Positions 51,624 to 61,457 of a DNA stretch of 64,000 nucleotides are shown in pieces. This stretch comes from Anagrus nilaparvatae (lineage: Eukaryota > Arthropoda > Insecta > Hymenoptera > Mymaridae), in the NCBI GenBank assembly GCA_022575985.1, contig JAKSXM010000246.1, positions 12,232,001-12,296,000 on the forward strand, in the 5' to 3' direction. The notes under the pieces were generated by a model. That model searched no databases, was not told the DNA's origin, and was given only the letters and a program-made list of their open reading frames with translations. The number at the start of each line of letters is the position of its first letter. Positions within the stretch are counted from its first letter, which is position 1. The position numbers were made by a program, and so were the translations under genes.

Positions 51624-52083
51624 CAAGGGGAGTGTCAACTGTTTGGGATGCCAATTTGCTTGTGGGTTTCAGGACAGGTTGTGATAGTTAAGAAAACATC
51701 CCTCATATCCTCAGTTTAACTGGATGGGCCTTCAGGGCCTAAAAATTAGACCCCCAGTAGAGATCTATGCTATAAGATGGTTTTTAAGGCTAAATTCTAA
51801 ATGACTCTGCTCCCTTGGAAGTCAACCAAATACCTTTCGGTTGGTCTAATTTTCTTTCTGTAACGTCAGCTTTTAATCTCCTTAAATCGCATTTTTTCAT
51901 CAGTAATTCTCATATTTACCCAAAAATGACCAATTTTTGAATGGTTGCAAAAGTTGTAATTTTTTACTAAAATGGGTTTCATAGGTCTCAAAAATTTTTC
52001 ACAAGCTCTTAGTTTTCAAAAGTTTTTTGCTGCCCTGAAAGTCAAAATCAAATCAGCTCCCCAAACAGTGGGCACTCCCCTTG
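51624..52083. mobile_element. MITE with TTA target duplication
   Basis: The left end reads CAAGGGGAGTGTCAACTGTT and continues TGGGATGCCAATTTG. The right end is the reverse complement of CAAGGGGAGTGCCCACTGTT, continuing TGGGGAGCTGATTTG. The element is flanked by TTA on both sides (51621-51623 and 52084-52086), the 3-bp duplication typical of PIF/Harbinger-type elements. It is 460 bp and non-coding. Its 3' half resembles 56200-56420. Confidence 0.8.
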
Positions 52084-53149
52084 TTATTTAATATTAAACA
52101 AATTATTTTTTACAATTTTAATTATCAGTTTTTTTTTTTAAATGTACAAAATTATACTTTTGTTTTCTTCCATTTATTTATCGGTCAGGGCTAAACTACA
52201 CTAGATTATTTTTGAAAGTAAAAAAAATTTTTATTGTTATCACTATTTTTAACGTAGAATTCGCAATAATACGACAGAAATTTCGAAATTTTTTTAAAGC
52301 AAATTTTTGTTTTTACATGATTATTTAATTAGATAAGCAAAAAAAGATCTTGAAAGTATGTTTTTACTTTCTTAACAGCATATAAGCCGGCCGGAATATC
52401 CAATTTTTTTTACTATTAAAATGCTAAATAAAAACATGATATAATATTATTTAAAAAACTTTCTCTCTATGATTTTATTAATTGCTAAAATTTCATAATT
52501 TATTATCATTTATGCCATATATGTGGATATGACATTTAAATAGAAATGTCATTTAAATTAGACAGTTTTCAAATCTTTCTAACACAGCTGGTTTCTTTGT
52601 TTTGTGTATGCAAAAGGATAGAAAGGTTTTATTAGAAAGGAGATTAGGATATTTTATACTTTGTGAAAAACAGAATTGTCAGGAGAGATAAAAAATTTTA
52701 AACAATTTTTTATACTAATTCGAGGTGAAAATTGAAGCATTTAACGAATTTTTAAAATTCATTTTTAAAATCACAAAAACTTGAAAAATTTCGAGTTTGT
52801 TTTTCAAAATTGAAAAGAGTATCAAATTTTACAGGGTTAAAACTTTTGGAGTATTCAGTTCTTAAGTTTTATACTAAGCTCAAAAACTTTGATAGATATG
52901 AATTTTTAGTATAAAAAGTTCTTTCGAATACTAAGTATGTATAAAAGTGGCACGCTTTGTCCGCGAACAAGGTCTTATAAAACCTGGCATTATTAAAGTC
53001 GCTTGTCTTCGAGGTTCATTTTTTAATTGGAATAGATTCCTTATTTTGCCCAGAAATTAAGTATTATATAAAATTTGTATAAACTAAAATGGTTTTTTTT
53101 TTCACTAATGCCCAAATGGACAAAAAGTAACTAAAATTATTTGTTTAAC
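52084..53149. other. Intergenic DNA, no gene seen
   Basis: AT-rich. Contains the outermost CCGGCCGG octamer (52387-52394). Near 52951 GGCACGCTTTGTCCGCGAAC resembles the end of the 53150-53495 foldback, suggesting a broken second copy. Confidence 0.4.
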
Positions 53150-53495
53150 ACATTAACGCCGAGGCGAACAAAACGTGCCATTTGATATCAAAAGCAACTT
53201 TAATTTCTATTTCGAATTTTAAAACGTTTTAGGATTAAAAACTTACCAGTGTTTTACTTTTATAGTCAATTTAAACCTAAAATTGTTCAAAATATTATTA
53301 TTAAGAGTCAAGCATCTAAACACATGCGATTTTGACATTAATATGAATATTTTTTCTGAAAGGTTGTTTGAAATTGATTATAAAAGTAAAACACTGATAA
53401 GTTTTTAATCCTAAAACGATTGTTAGATTTTAAATTTTATGAAAATTAAAGTTATTAGATGTCGAACACTTTGCTCGTCGTTGTAACGGGCTAAA
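53150..53495. mobile_element. Small foldback element
   Basis: The left arm (53150-53290) includes ACGCCGAGGCGAACAAAACG and ACGTTTTAGGATTAAAAACT then CAGTGTTTTACTTTTATA. The right arm (about 53370-53495) has the complements in reverse order: TATAAAAGTAAAACACTG, AGTTTTTAATCCTAAAACG, and TTTGCTCGTCGTTGTAACGG at its end. The loop is about 85 bp. Non-coding, MITE-like. Confidence 0.65.
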
Positions 53496-56020
53496 ATCGG
53501 CCCTAAAAACAAAATTATTTTTAGCGGAATTCTGCTTGTGGCTAGCAGATTTTTTTTTTCTTTCTCAAGCGATTGCAAATTTAACTTGAAGAGTTAAAAA
53601 AATTTTTTTAAATTTTTTATGTCGAATCGTATTACTGCGCGCATGTTCTAAATAATCAAAAAAAATTTCTTTCCGTTTCAGGGTCATTTGTAATCACTTG
53701 AGCAAGAAAAAATAGCCACAATAAGAGGATTGTTTTTGAGAAATCTACTGTGATGGATTACAAAAGCAAAGAATTTTTTTACAGTGTACATATTTCACCT
53801 TTAAACTGTTTGTTTTAAAAAAAAAAAAAAAAAATAATAAATGCCCCTCGAAGCCAATTGTCCAAGTGCACGAAGTGATTTTTTCATTACCTCTGATTGA
53901 ATAACTTTCTAAAAAATTTCATAATGAACGGTTTTTATATAATACAATCACCCGCTATAAATACAGTTCCGCTATCCTGCGCAATAATATTTCATTTTAT
54001 GCAAATTATTTTATATACCTTAGGGATTCTAAATGCCGCATCTGATTAATTCAATAACAAGATAACCCAAAGATCAATTTTTACTAAAAAAAAATTAGGA
54101 TTTTTAATGTTTATAAAACATAAAAGTAATTACTTTTTACATTTACTGATAAGATCGTATTGTATCCTTACACAATCCTGATTAAAATACAATTAATAAT
54201 TTTCTGTACTCTGAAGCGTCAAATTTGACATTGGCTACTTATAATACAAAATTTATCAATTTTATTAATTAGAAAATTAAGCAAGACCGTTTTTTTTTTT
54301 TTTTAAATGATTTTATCAAAGTACATAAAAATAAACAAATAAAGTAAACTTAAGTTTATAAGACTTTTTTGGATTTATAAATTTAGTGACGTCAATTTAA
54401 AATAAATAATCCTTGAAAATTATAAAACGCCATTGATTAACGCATTGACGCGTTTAATGCCCAAAATTATATAATTGAAAATATAATATACTTTTGTTTT
54501 ATAAAATAAATTAATTTTTTTATGTAAGATTATTAATTTTTATGCAAATTTTTAAATAATTAACTGAGAATATTTATAGTCTATGAGCATTTATGTATTT
54601 TATCAATTAATTTTGTGTTTCAAGTGTGTTATGTAATTGAAGATAAAATTAATAGAGCATTATTTAAAATTGATTAGGTAAGGTGAATTTGGACGATAAA
54701 AATTGGAGTTTTTATTTGATTTGGGAAGTATTTTTAAGAAATTGATGACTTTCGAATTTTTTACGCTTTGGTTGACATTACGGGGATTCAAAAATATGAA
54801 CTGAAAAATAAAAATAATTTGAACTACGTTTTAGAAAATTTGATTTTTATAGGCCTGGATTTGTACTTTTTTTCCAAAATTCATAAAAAAAAAATATTTT
54901 GTAAATAACCCCTGTAAAAAGTAGTAAATATTTACATTTTTTAGTGAATATTCTAAAATTTTAAATTATCAAAAGATTTAAAAAAACCGATTAGATAATT
55001 AATTTGGTTTTTATTTTACGCGTTGGATTATAAACTAATTTGAGGTAAATAAAAATCCATACCAACAAATTGAGCAGTCTAAATATTCCCCTTGCAGAAA
55101 TAGTACAAAGTACAAAAGTCTGACGAAATCATGATGAAATATCCTCAAAAAATACAGTAACAGATAAGAAAATCAGGACTAATAAAAAAGGGGAAAAAAT
55201 TAAACGCAAAATCATGACGTAAAAGATTTTTTCTCATAAAATTTTTTGAAAATGAAAAAAAATAATATGTCGTTTAACCAAGTGTGGTCTATTGTACTTC
55301 CTATTTACATTGAAATTCGACGCTTTTAATTATCAACTTTTTAGGATAATACTTTGGAAATGCCAGTCAAACAATTAAAATTTAAGATAAATTTTAGGTA
55401 CTAATAATGAGAAATTTTTGTATTGAAAAACAAGATTAGATTAGCGTGAGAGTTTTTATTTATTTTGTTTTCAGTACTCTCCCATCTTTAAAAAAGAGTA
55501 AAAAACACCATGCAACCTTTTTTTGTTTGTTTCTCATTCTGTTCTTTTTTTATTTTTATCTTATCAATAATTCCTCAGTAAATTCTCGATTTACGCAGGT
55601 AGAATTTAAAATTTTTACACTTTCTGGGTCAAATTATACAATTTTAAGAAATAAGTGAAATTATTAATTAAAATATTTTCATATCTATGATATTTTAATT
55701 TAAAAGTAGGTACTAAAAATATTTCTTGTTATTTATTTATTAATTATCAATTCTTGTTAATTATTTTTATCTAAAAATCGTTCAAAGAAATAATTTATTC
55801 AAATAAAATGATAGCTTTTTTTTTTTAGTTATTAAAAGTAGTTATTAAAAATTATCTAGTTTATTTTTATTATAGGATTCTTATCAATATTTTCAAGTTT
55901 ATTTAATTATTAAATATATTATTTTTGCGATCAAAATTTTTAAGGTGGAGATACGATGTATTTATTTCAATCTAAAAACGGTAAATTCGTTAAATAGTGT
56001 GAAATTAACAACCAGTTACC
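53496..56020. other. Intergenic DNA, no gene seen
   Basis: AT-rich, stop-dense in all frames. Nothing I can support. Confidence 0.4.
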
Positions 56021-56430
56021 AGGCTGAGAAGTGGAGTTTGGAACACGAAATTACATAATATGCTTATGGATGAGTTTATCATGTTGAAAAAACCTGCAAA
56101 ATTCTCTTCGTTCATACCAGTGGATCTCTGGGTTTAGAAAGGGCTCAATGTTATGAAATAGGGCTTTTTGGTATTGTAAAGCTAAAACGTCACAAGTTAT
56201 CTTTTTGGTGCAATTTTTTATCACTAATTAGCTTTTCACTATAGCTAATTAGCAAATAGCCATTTTTGGCTAAACTGACGAATTTTTAAGTTTCTGCTAA
56301 ATTTGTAATTTCTGATGAAAATGGGTTTTATAGGCTTCAAAAAATTTCTACAAGATTTAAGTTTCCAGAAATCTTTTATTCTACCCTTTTCAATTATTTG
56401 TTAACCAGATATGATAATTTGAAGTACAGT
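56021..56430. repeat. Diverged relative of the 51624-52083 MITE
   Basis: The stretch AAATGGGTTTTATAGGCTTC, AAAAAATTTCTACAAG and TTCCAGAAATCTTTTATTCTACCC parallels AAATGGGTTTCATAGGTCTC, AAAAATTTTTCACAAG and TTTCAAAAGTTTTTTGCTGCCC of the first element. Ends are not identifiable, so the copy is decayed. Confidence 0.45.
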
Positions 56431-57039
56431 CCTGCAATTTAATGATTTTTTAAAAAAGCTCATTTTAACCTTGAAGAGCTATTTCCCATTTCCAATTAAA
56501 TCCAATTTAATTTTTTTGCTGAAGTTTAGCACCCACGCTTTAAATTTTTGGTAATCAGGTTCCTTAAAAAATAATATTTGTGGTATATGGGTTTAAGAAA
56601 ATATATTTGATTTTCAAAGATTAAAAATTATTTTACACATTATACAGTGCACAAATATTAATTATTTTTTGACCTTCTAAAGAGCTGATAGTAATATATA
56701 TAATTATTAACAATAATAAAAGGAAAATATTTTAGTTTTTAGTGCGTTTACAAAAAAATAAAAGTGTAATTAAAAAAAATTTACTTAGATACTTAAAAAG
56801 TGAGAAATATAGAAAGGGATTTTGTCGAAAAGTTTCGGATTCAGACAGAAATTTTCGGGTATCAATGCTCATGAATAAATGCAAATAACTTATTAATTTT
56901 TGTGTCATCAGTGCTAATTTTTCTAGACCTGAGCAACTTTGATCAAAATTCTGCTAGGCTCATGTTTTCGGACATTCAATTTTAGGAAGAGGTAGACTAA
57001 GAAATTTTTTTATTAATCCTTCCAATAACAAGTTATAAC

Positions 57040-57240
57040 TATTTCAGAAAATATTTTCGTAAATATCTGGAGAAAAAGTTTGCTTCTATCTAAAGAGTAA
57101 AAAATTAGCTGATCAACTTGTTGATGATATAAAATTCATTGTAATTAAAAAATAATCAGCAGAAATAATAAATTTGAGTTTATTAATGTTTAGGTTGCTA
57201 GGATGGAACAATTTAGACCAAAAAAAAATTTCTTTTAAGT
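57040..57240 (+). pseudogene. Decayed partial duplicate of the gag-like gene
   Basis: CTGGAGAAAAAGTTTGCTTC and the bases after it, up to GATCAACTTGTTGATGA, closely match 57779-57839 inside the intact frame, but the copy runs into a stop (AAAAAATAATC). The stretch after about 57165 (AATTTGAGTTTATTAATGTT, then TAGGTTG..GGATG) matches 58450-58505 beyond the intact gene. The copy therefore retains a middle piece and a 3' flank and lacks most of the coding region between. Confidence 0.6.
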
Positions 57241-57617
57241 ACACACTTTGCTTAAGTTTATGCATCATGAAATATAATTTTTTTAAAAAACATGGATAGC
57301 ATCTGCAAAAATTAATAACATTTTATAGTTTTATTGTAAAAATTTTAATTGCGTACCTTTTAGCTTTACATTCCTAATTTATCCTATACGAAAAATTAAA
57401 AAAGTTTATTATTAAATATAAAATTAATGAATTTCTGATGAATTTTATGTTCCCTTTGCAAGCTTCGTAAATATTCTCGGAACTTGTATAACAATATATG
57501 ATTTTGAATGTATTTTTTAAGTTTTCACCTATCCTTGTAACAAGCATTCAGTTTGGATCACACCAAGACAGAAAGCAGTTGTAAAATTTTACAAGATATA
57601 AAATTTATTTTTAAAAA

Positions 57618-58253
57618 ATGGGTAATAAAAATTCAGCTAGATCAACTAATTTCGAAAGACCAAAATCAGAAAATGGAATAGTGATGAATGTGATTGGTGG
57701 AATAAATAAAAAAAAATACGCGTTAGCTATTGGACAGATTATTAAATCAGAAAATATTATATCAATTTTTGAAATACCTGGAGACCAAGTTTGCTTGTAT
57801 CTAAAGAACAAAAGATTTGCTGATCAGCTTGTTGATGACACCAAAGTCATAATAATTAAAAAGGAGTCGATAGAAATAAAGCACTTGTTGACTTTAGTTA
57901 CACGTCTTATTATTTCAACTTCTGATCCAATAATACCAGATGAAGTTTTAGTTGGGGAATTTGAGAAATTGGGAATCAAACTACTCTCTAAAATATCCAA
58001 TATTAAGATATCGATAAAGCAAAAAAAATACAAGCACATAATTAACGACAATAGAGAAGTTAGTGTCTACACTAACGATCTTCATAAAGTACCGGAATTT
58101 ATTAAAATCGATTTCGATGAGATGACATATTTTATTACTTTCCCTGGAAATATACAACGTTTCGTTAAACCTGAGAAAGAAAAATCTAATGAAATTGATA
58201 GCAGTAAACTGGAATTAAAAGGTGAAATTTCATCTATTTCATCCAAAAATTAG
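57618..58253 (+). CDS. Gag/ORF1-like protein of a retroelement, intact 211-aa frame
   Basis: A single uninterrupted frame with ATG (MGNKNSARST). Residues ~30-125 (KKYALAIGQI, SIFEIPGDQVCLYLKNKRFA, HLLTLVTRLIISTSDPIIPD, VLVGEFEKLGIKLLSKIS) and ~150-180 (IKIDFDEMTYFITFPGNIQ) follow the pattern of the nucleic-acid-binding ORF1/gag-like proteins that recur in insect retroelements. The usual C-terminal zinc knuckle (CxxC...) is absent: at that point the frame reads RFVKPEKEKSNEID and ends. It may be a truncated retroelement, an isolated processed copy, or a domesticated gene. No reverse transcriptase was found beside it. Confidence 0.55.
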   Translation: MGNKNSARSTNFERPKSENGIVMNVIGGINKKKYALAIGQIIKSENIISIFEIPGDQVCLYLKNKRFADQLVDDTKVIIIKKESIEIKHLLTLVTRLIISTSDPIIPDEVLVGEFEKLGIKLLSKISNIKISIKQKKYKHIINDNREVSVYTNDLHKVPEFIKIDFDEMTYFITFPGNIQRFVKPEKEKSNEIDSSKLELKGEISSISSKN

Positions 58254-59206
58254 AAGATGCAGCACTGGCTGTAAGTAGTCAAGAAAACTGGAAATCCTCG
58301 GTAACCAGATATTCTTTAGTTCAATGTCAAAAATTAGCTTTTGTAGAATATAGAAAAATTATTTAGTTATTGGTGTAACCAAATTGGCTATTTCTTTAAG
58401 AATGGCTGATTCAGTTACAATAATTACTGTATTGCTTCAAAAAATATAATAAATTTGATGAATAAAAACTAATTTTGATTATTATTGACGTTTAGGCTGA
58501 CGGGATGAGATGATTTTGATTGGTCAAAAAAATTTCGAAAAAATGATTTTCATTTATTTACCAAAAAATTCTGACAGTCTAAATGTTAATATATTTTTTA
58601 ATATTCTTATAGCCTGATTAGCAAAAAAAATACTTATTTAGATATTTTAATTAAAAAAATTATTTGCTTTATTTTTCAAACTCTTAACATGTTAATGTTG
58701 TTGAAGTTTCGACTAAAGATTTATTTTTTTTGCTATTAGAAATTAAAATTATCATAGCAGATTTTTTACTCTAAAATCTAATCTGTCGACTTAAAAAATT
58801 TTTTTTTGTTGCAAAGTTGCATGTGGTGAGGGGTTGAAATCGATATTAACAGATAACTTATAAATTTTCATTGAATTTGTAGACATTTTATTTGGATATA
58901 TATTATTTTTACAATTTGATTTTTGTTTTCTAATCATTAGAAAAATTTATAGAGGAATCCGAAGTACCTAAAACATTTACGATACTTATGAGGAACATAT
59001 ACATAATATATTTACATAATATTGATTTATTTTGATTGGCAGCTAAGTTGGAGTAATTTCAACCCCCACGATTTTGTTATCATTAAAAAATTTTTACTTT
59101 AGTTTTGAAACAGTTTACTTTACTTGGTATTTTAAGAAATGATTGAATTTTTAAATTTTAAACAGAGCAGCCTAATATTATGTCAAATAAACATGGAAAT
59201 ATAAAC
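58254..59206. other. Flank of the gag-like gene, no further gene seen
   Basis: AT-rich. The first ~250 bp belong to the unit shared with the decayed duplicate. No terminal repeats were recognised. Confidence 0.4.
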
Positions 59207-59290
59207 ATGTTATTGGATGGAGTATTTGAAAAAGTCTGGCTCGGCAGGGGTGGGTGAAAAACTGACGTTTTAGGGGGAGGGAATGTTGAC
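59207..59290. repeat. Copy of the repeat at the left edge of the window
   Basis: ATGTTATTGGATGGAGTATT, then GGCTCGGCAGGG and ACTGACGTTTTAGGGG, match 229-310 with a few changes. Non-coding. Confidence 0.65.
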
Positions 59291-59538
59291 ATTTTTAGTT
59301 TAAGTCGAAATTCTTGATCAGCGACCTAAAACACCCTATTGGTGCAAATCTGAGCGCTCAAATTGCGAACAGGTAAAAAAACCCCTAGGGTAGTTTTTGC
59401 AAATTTAAGGGTGAAGTCCCCATTTCTTTATGAAATGACCCCGATTTTCGTGTTCAACGACCCAAAAAACCAATAGTAGAGCAAATCTCGTGTTCGCCAG
59501 TGAAAATACAACCCCCCCCCCCCCCGTATTTTGACTGG
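59291..59538. mobile_element. Partial second copy of the 14174-14894 foldback element, inserted in BEL/Pao
   Basis: Reading the reverse strand from 59538: CCAGTCAAAATACGGG, a G-tract, then TGTATTTTCACTGGCGAACA, CGAGATTTGCTCTACTATTG, GGTCGTTGAACACGAAAATC, GGGGTCATTT. This is the same order as the left end at 14174. The shared GTAGTTTTTGCAAATTTAAG and GGGTGAAG words also occur at 14769. Its end abuts the coding frame of the BEL/Pao integrase, which stops matching the family there. Confidence 0.65.
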
Positions 59539-61155
59539 AGTAATAGTGGCAACAATGGGCGGGAGTTCAAGCAAGCTTCTACTTGTTTGAGTAGAGTGTA
59601 GAATTTCTCAAACGTTAGAGTATGATCCTCTAAAATTCTACGAAGATGGTGTTTGACCGACTTCACAGCAGCCTCCCAAAGACCCCCAAGATGTGGCGCA
59701 CCTGGAGGATTAAACGACCAATTTGTACCCTCGTAAGCTAATTTAGCCTGAAGTTCCTGCATATAGCTTGACGAGGCTGTATACAGTTCCTTCAAGGCTT
59801 TATCAGCCCCAATGAAGGTAGTTCCTTGATCGCTTAATAGACCAGAGCATGGACCATGAGTGGAAGTGAATCTCCGAAATGCCGCTATAAAATCGTCCCT
59901 AGCATACCCTGTTATTAATTCCAAATGTACAGCTTTAGTAGCCATACAAATGAAAATCCCGATGTAGCCTTTATGTAGCTGATCCACGACCTCTATATTT
60001 TAAAATTTTGTATGGACCAGCGTAATCTACGCCTGTATTAAGAAATGGTTTATCAGGACGCTGTACTCTACTTGGGGGTAGAATACCCATTTTTTGTTTG
60101 ACAAGATTAGCTTTGTATCTTTGTATACATTCATGACACTTAAAAATATAACTTCGAACTAAGTTTCTGCCATTGATAAGCCAAAATTCTTGTCTAAGAG
60201 TAAGGATAATTAAAGGATGTTCTTGCTCATTAGTCAACAATGAATTCTTAATCCGAGCTCCTACTCTTAAAAAATTATCTTCTAGAAGAGGATCTAATTT
60301 TAAGATATCTTAGGATTTCATTAAAATTGAGCCATTTTTTAACGTAATTATTTCATTTTTAAAGTGAGCAAGCTGAGTAGTATAAACCCAAAAAAGTTTA
60401 GCTCTTTTAATTTCAAAAGCATTAACTAATTTTTTATTATTTAATTCAGAAAAATTGAACCATGAAAATTGACAAATTGGTAATATTGATATAATTTTTT
60501 CAAATTTATTAATGTTTTTTGCTTTCACTTTAATCAGTAATTTTGACACGAAACGGAAAACTAATGCAGTAATTCTCAATAATCGAAGAAGATTTGAATA
60601 TTTAGATACTAGATCCCAAATTTTATCAATTTTCAATTTTTCTGTTTGTACCACGTGAGTAGTAACTAAATTTATATATTTGCTTTGAAAGGCATTTTTG
60701 TCTGAAGCAAAATTAAAATTCTTTTTCATATGGTCATTTCCCTCCCACCACAAAGAAAAATTTTGCAGCTGTTCTGGGGATATGAAGCGCAGTCTGCAGG
60801 ATTTTCATGAGTCCTGACGTCACTCTAGTGCGCTTCAGGAAGCTTATTATCTATTTTTGAACAACGGTTTCTCACAAAAACCGACGACCATTTAGAGGGA
60901 TGTTCTCGTAACCAGAAAAGAACTTCTTGCGAATCTGTGAATAAAAAGACTTCAAAAGAAGGTAACTTCAAAGCTTTTAGTAATTTTACAGTCAATCTCG
61001 ATAACAGTAAAGCTGAGCAAAGTTCTAATTTAGGGATTGAATGCATAGGCTTTATAGTAGATACTTTGGATTTAGCCTGTAGAAGACGAATTTCAGTTTT
61101 ATTTTTTAAAGTTGTTTTTAAGTAAACACATGTAACACTATTTACAAATGTACAT
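59539..61155 (-). pseudogene. BEL/Pao LTR retrotransposon fragment (RNase H-like and integrase part of pol)
   Basis: Broken pol fragment on the minus strand. From 61155 downward: RLLQAKSKVST and MHSIPKLELCSALLLSRL with FTDSQEVLFWLREHPSKWSS (the Pao-type RNase H-like region), THENPADCAS, then a frameshift to ISPEQL and LWWEGN; the linker 60753-60310; the integrase N-terminal zinc-binding region (LLTNEQEHPLIILTLRQEFW, CHECIQRYKA); and the integrase core with GVDYAGP, LLSDQGTTF and PGAPHLGGLWEAAVK, the three segments carrying the catalytic D, D and E. It then has CLNSRPLLPLL and stops at the inserted foldback element. At least three frame breaks, no gag, protease or LTRs. Inactive. Confidence 0.88.
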
Positions 61156-61457
61156 GAACCCGTATGGAAGAATTACACGGATTTCGAGTAAAAGCAGTCG
61201 GATCTGACTCGGTTTACGTGTAGAATACGATTCTCGTATTTTACCCGGATGAGATACGAGGTATCGAGCGCTATACGAGTCTATCCTATATAAAAAATAC
61301 TATAGTCTGTGTATTTGAAAAAAAATATACTGCTTGTTTTTTTGCATAAAATTGCATTATTAAAACGTTATTAATATCTTATTTAACTTGAATGAAAATT
61401 ATTATTTTAAAAACTATTAAAAATATATTATTCTAAAATCTAAAATAATCAAATAAG

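Larger units (their letters stand above)
24092..52394. promoter_or_regulatory. Cluster of 14 CCGGCCGG palindromes across the GLUT4EF-like locus
   Basis: Octamer starts: 24092, 24752, 25614, 36624, 37207, 38763, 41825, 44304, 45067, 45449, 47827, 48823, 50434, 52387. The base before is always A, G or C and mostly A/G, and the base after mostly C/T, giving RCCGGCCGGY. One copy (38763) extends to contain GCCGGCG. Half-sites (GCCGG or CCGGC) are also frequent here, for example near 24387, 25018, 27209, 28523, 30411, 37663, 40108 and 49573. I find no full octamer at 1-24091 or 52395-64000. They lie in introns, the first coding exon and up to 4.4 kb upstream of the ATG. Binding by the gene's own C-clamp factor is inferred. 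Confidence 0.7.

Noticed and set aside
60310..60753. 147-codon minus-strand frame as an independent gene
   Set aside because: It is the linker between the RNase H-like and integrase parts of the BEL/Pao fragment (starts with the family's LWWEG segment).
61136..61140. CACTA as a possible terminus of the transposase element
   Set aside because: The BEL/Pao frame appears to continue through this position, to about 61155, so it is unlikely to be the transposon end.
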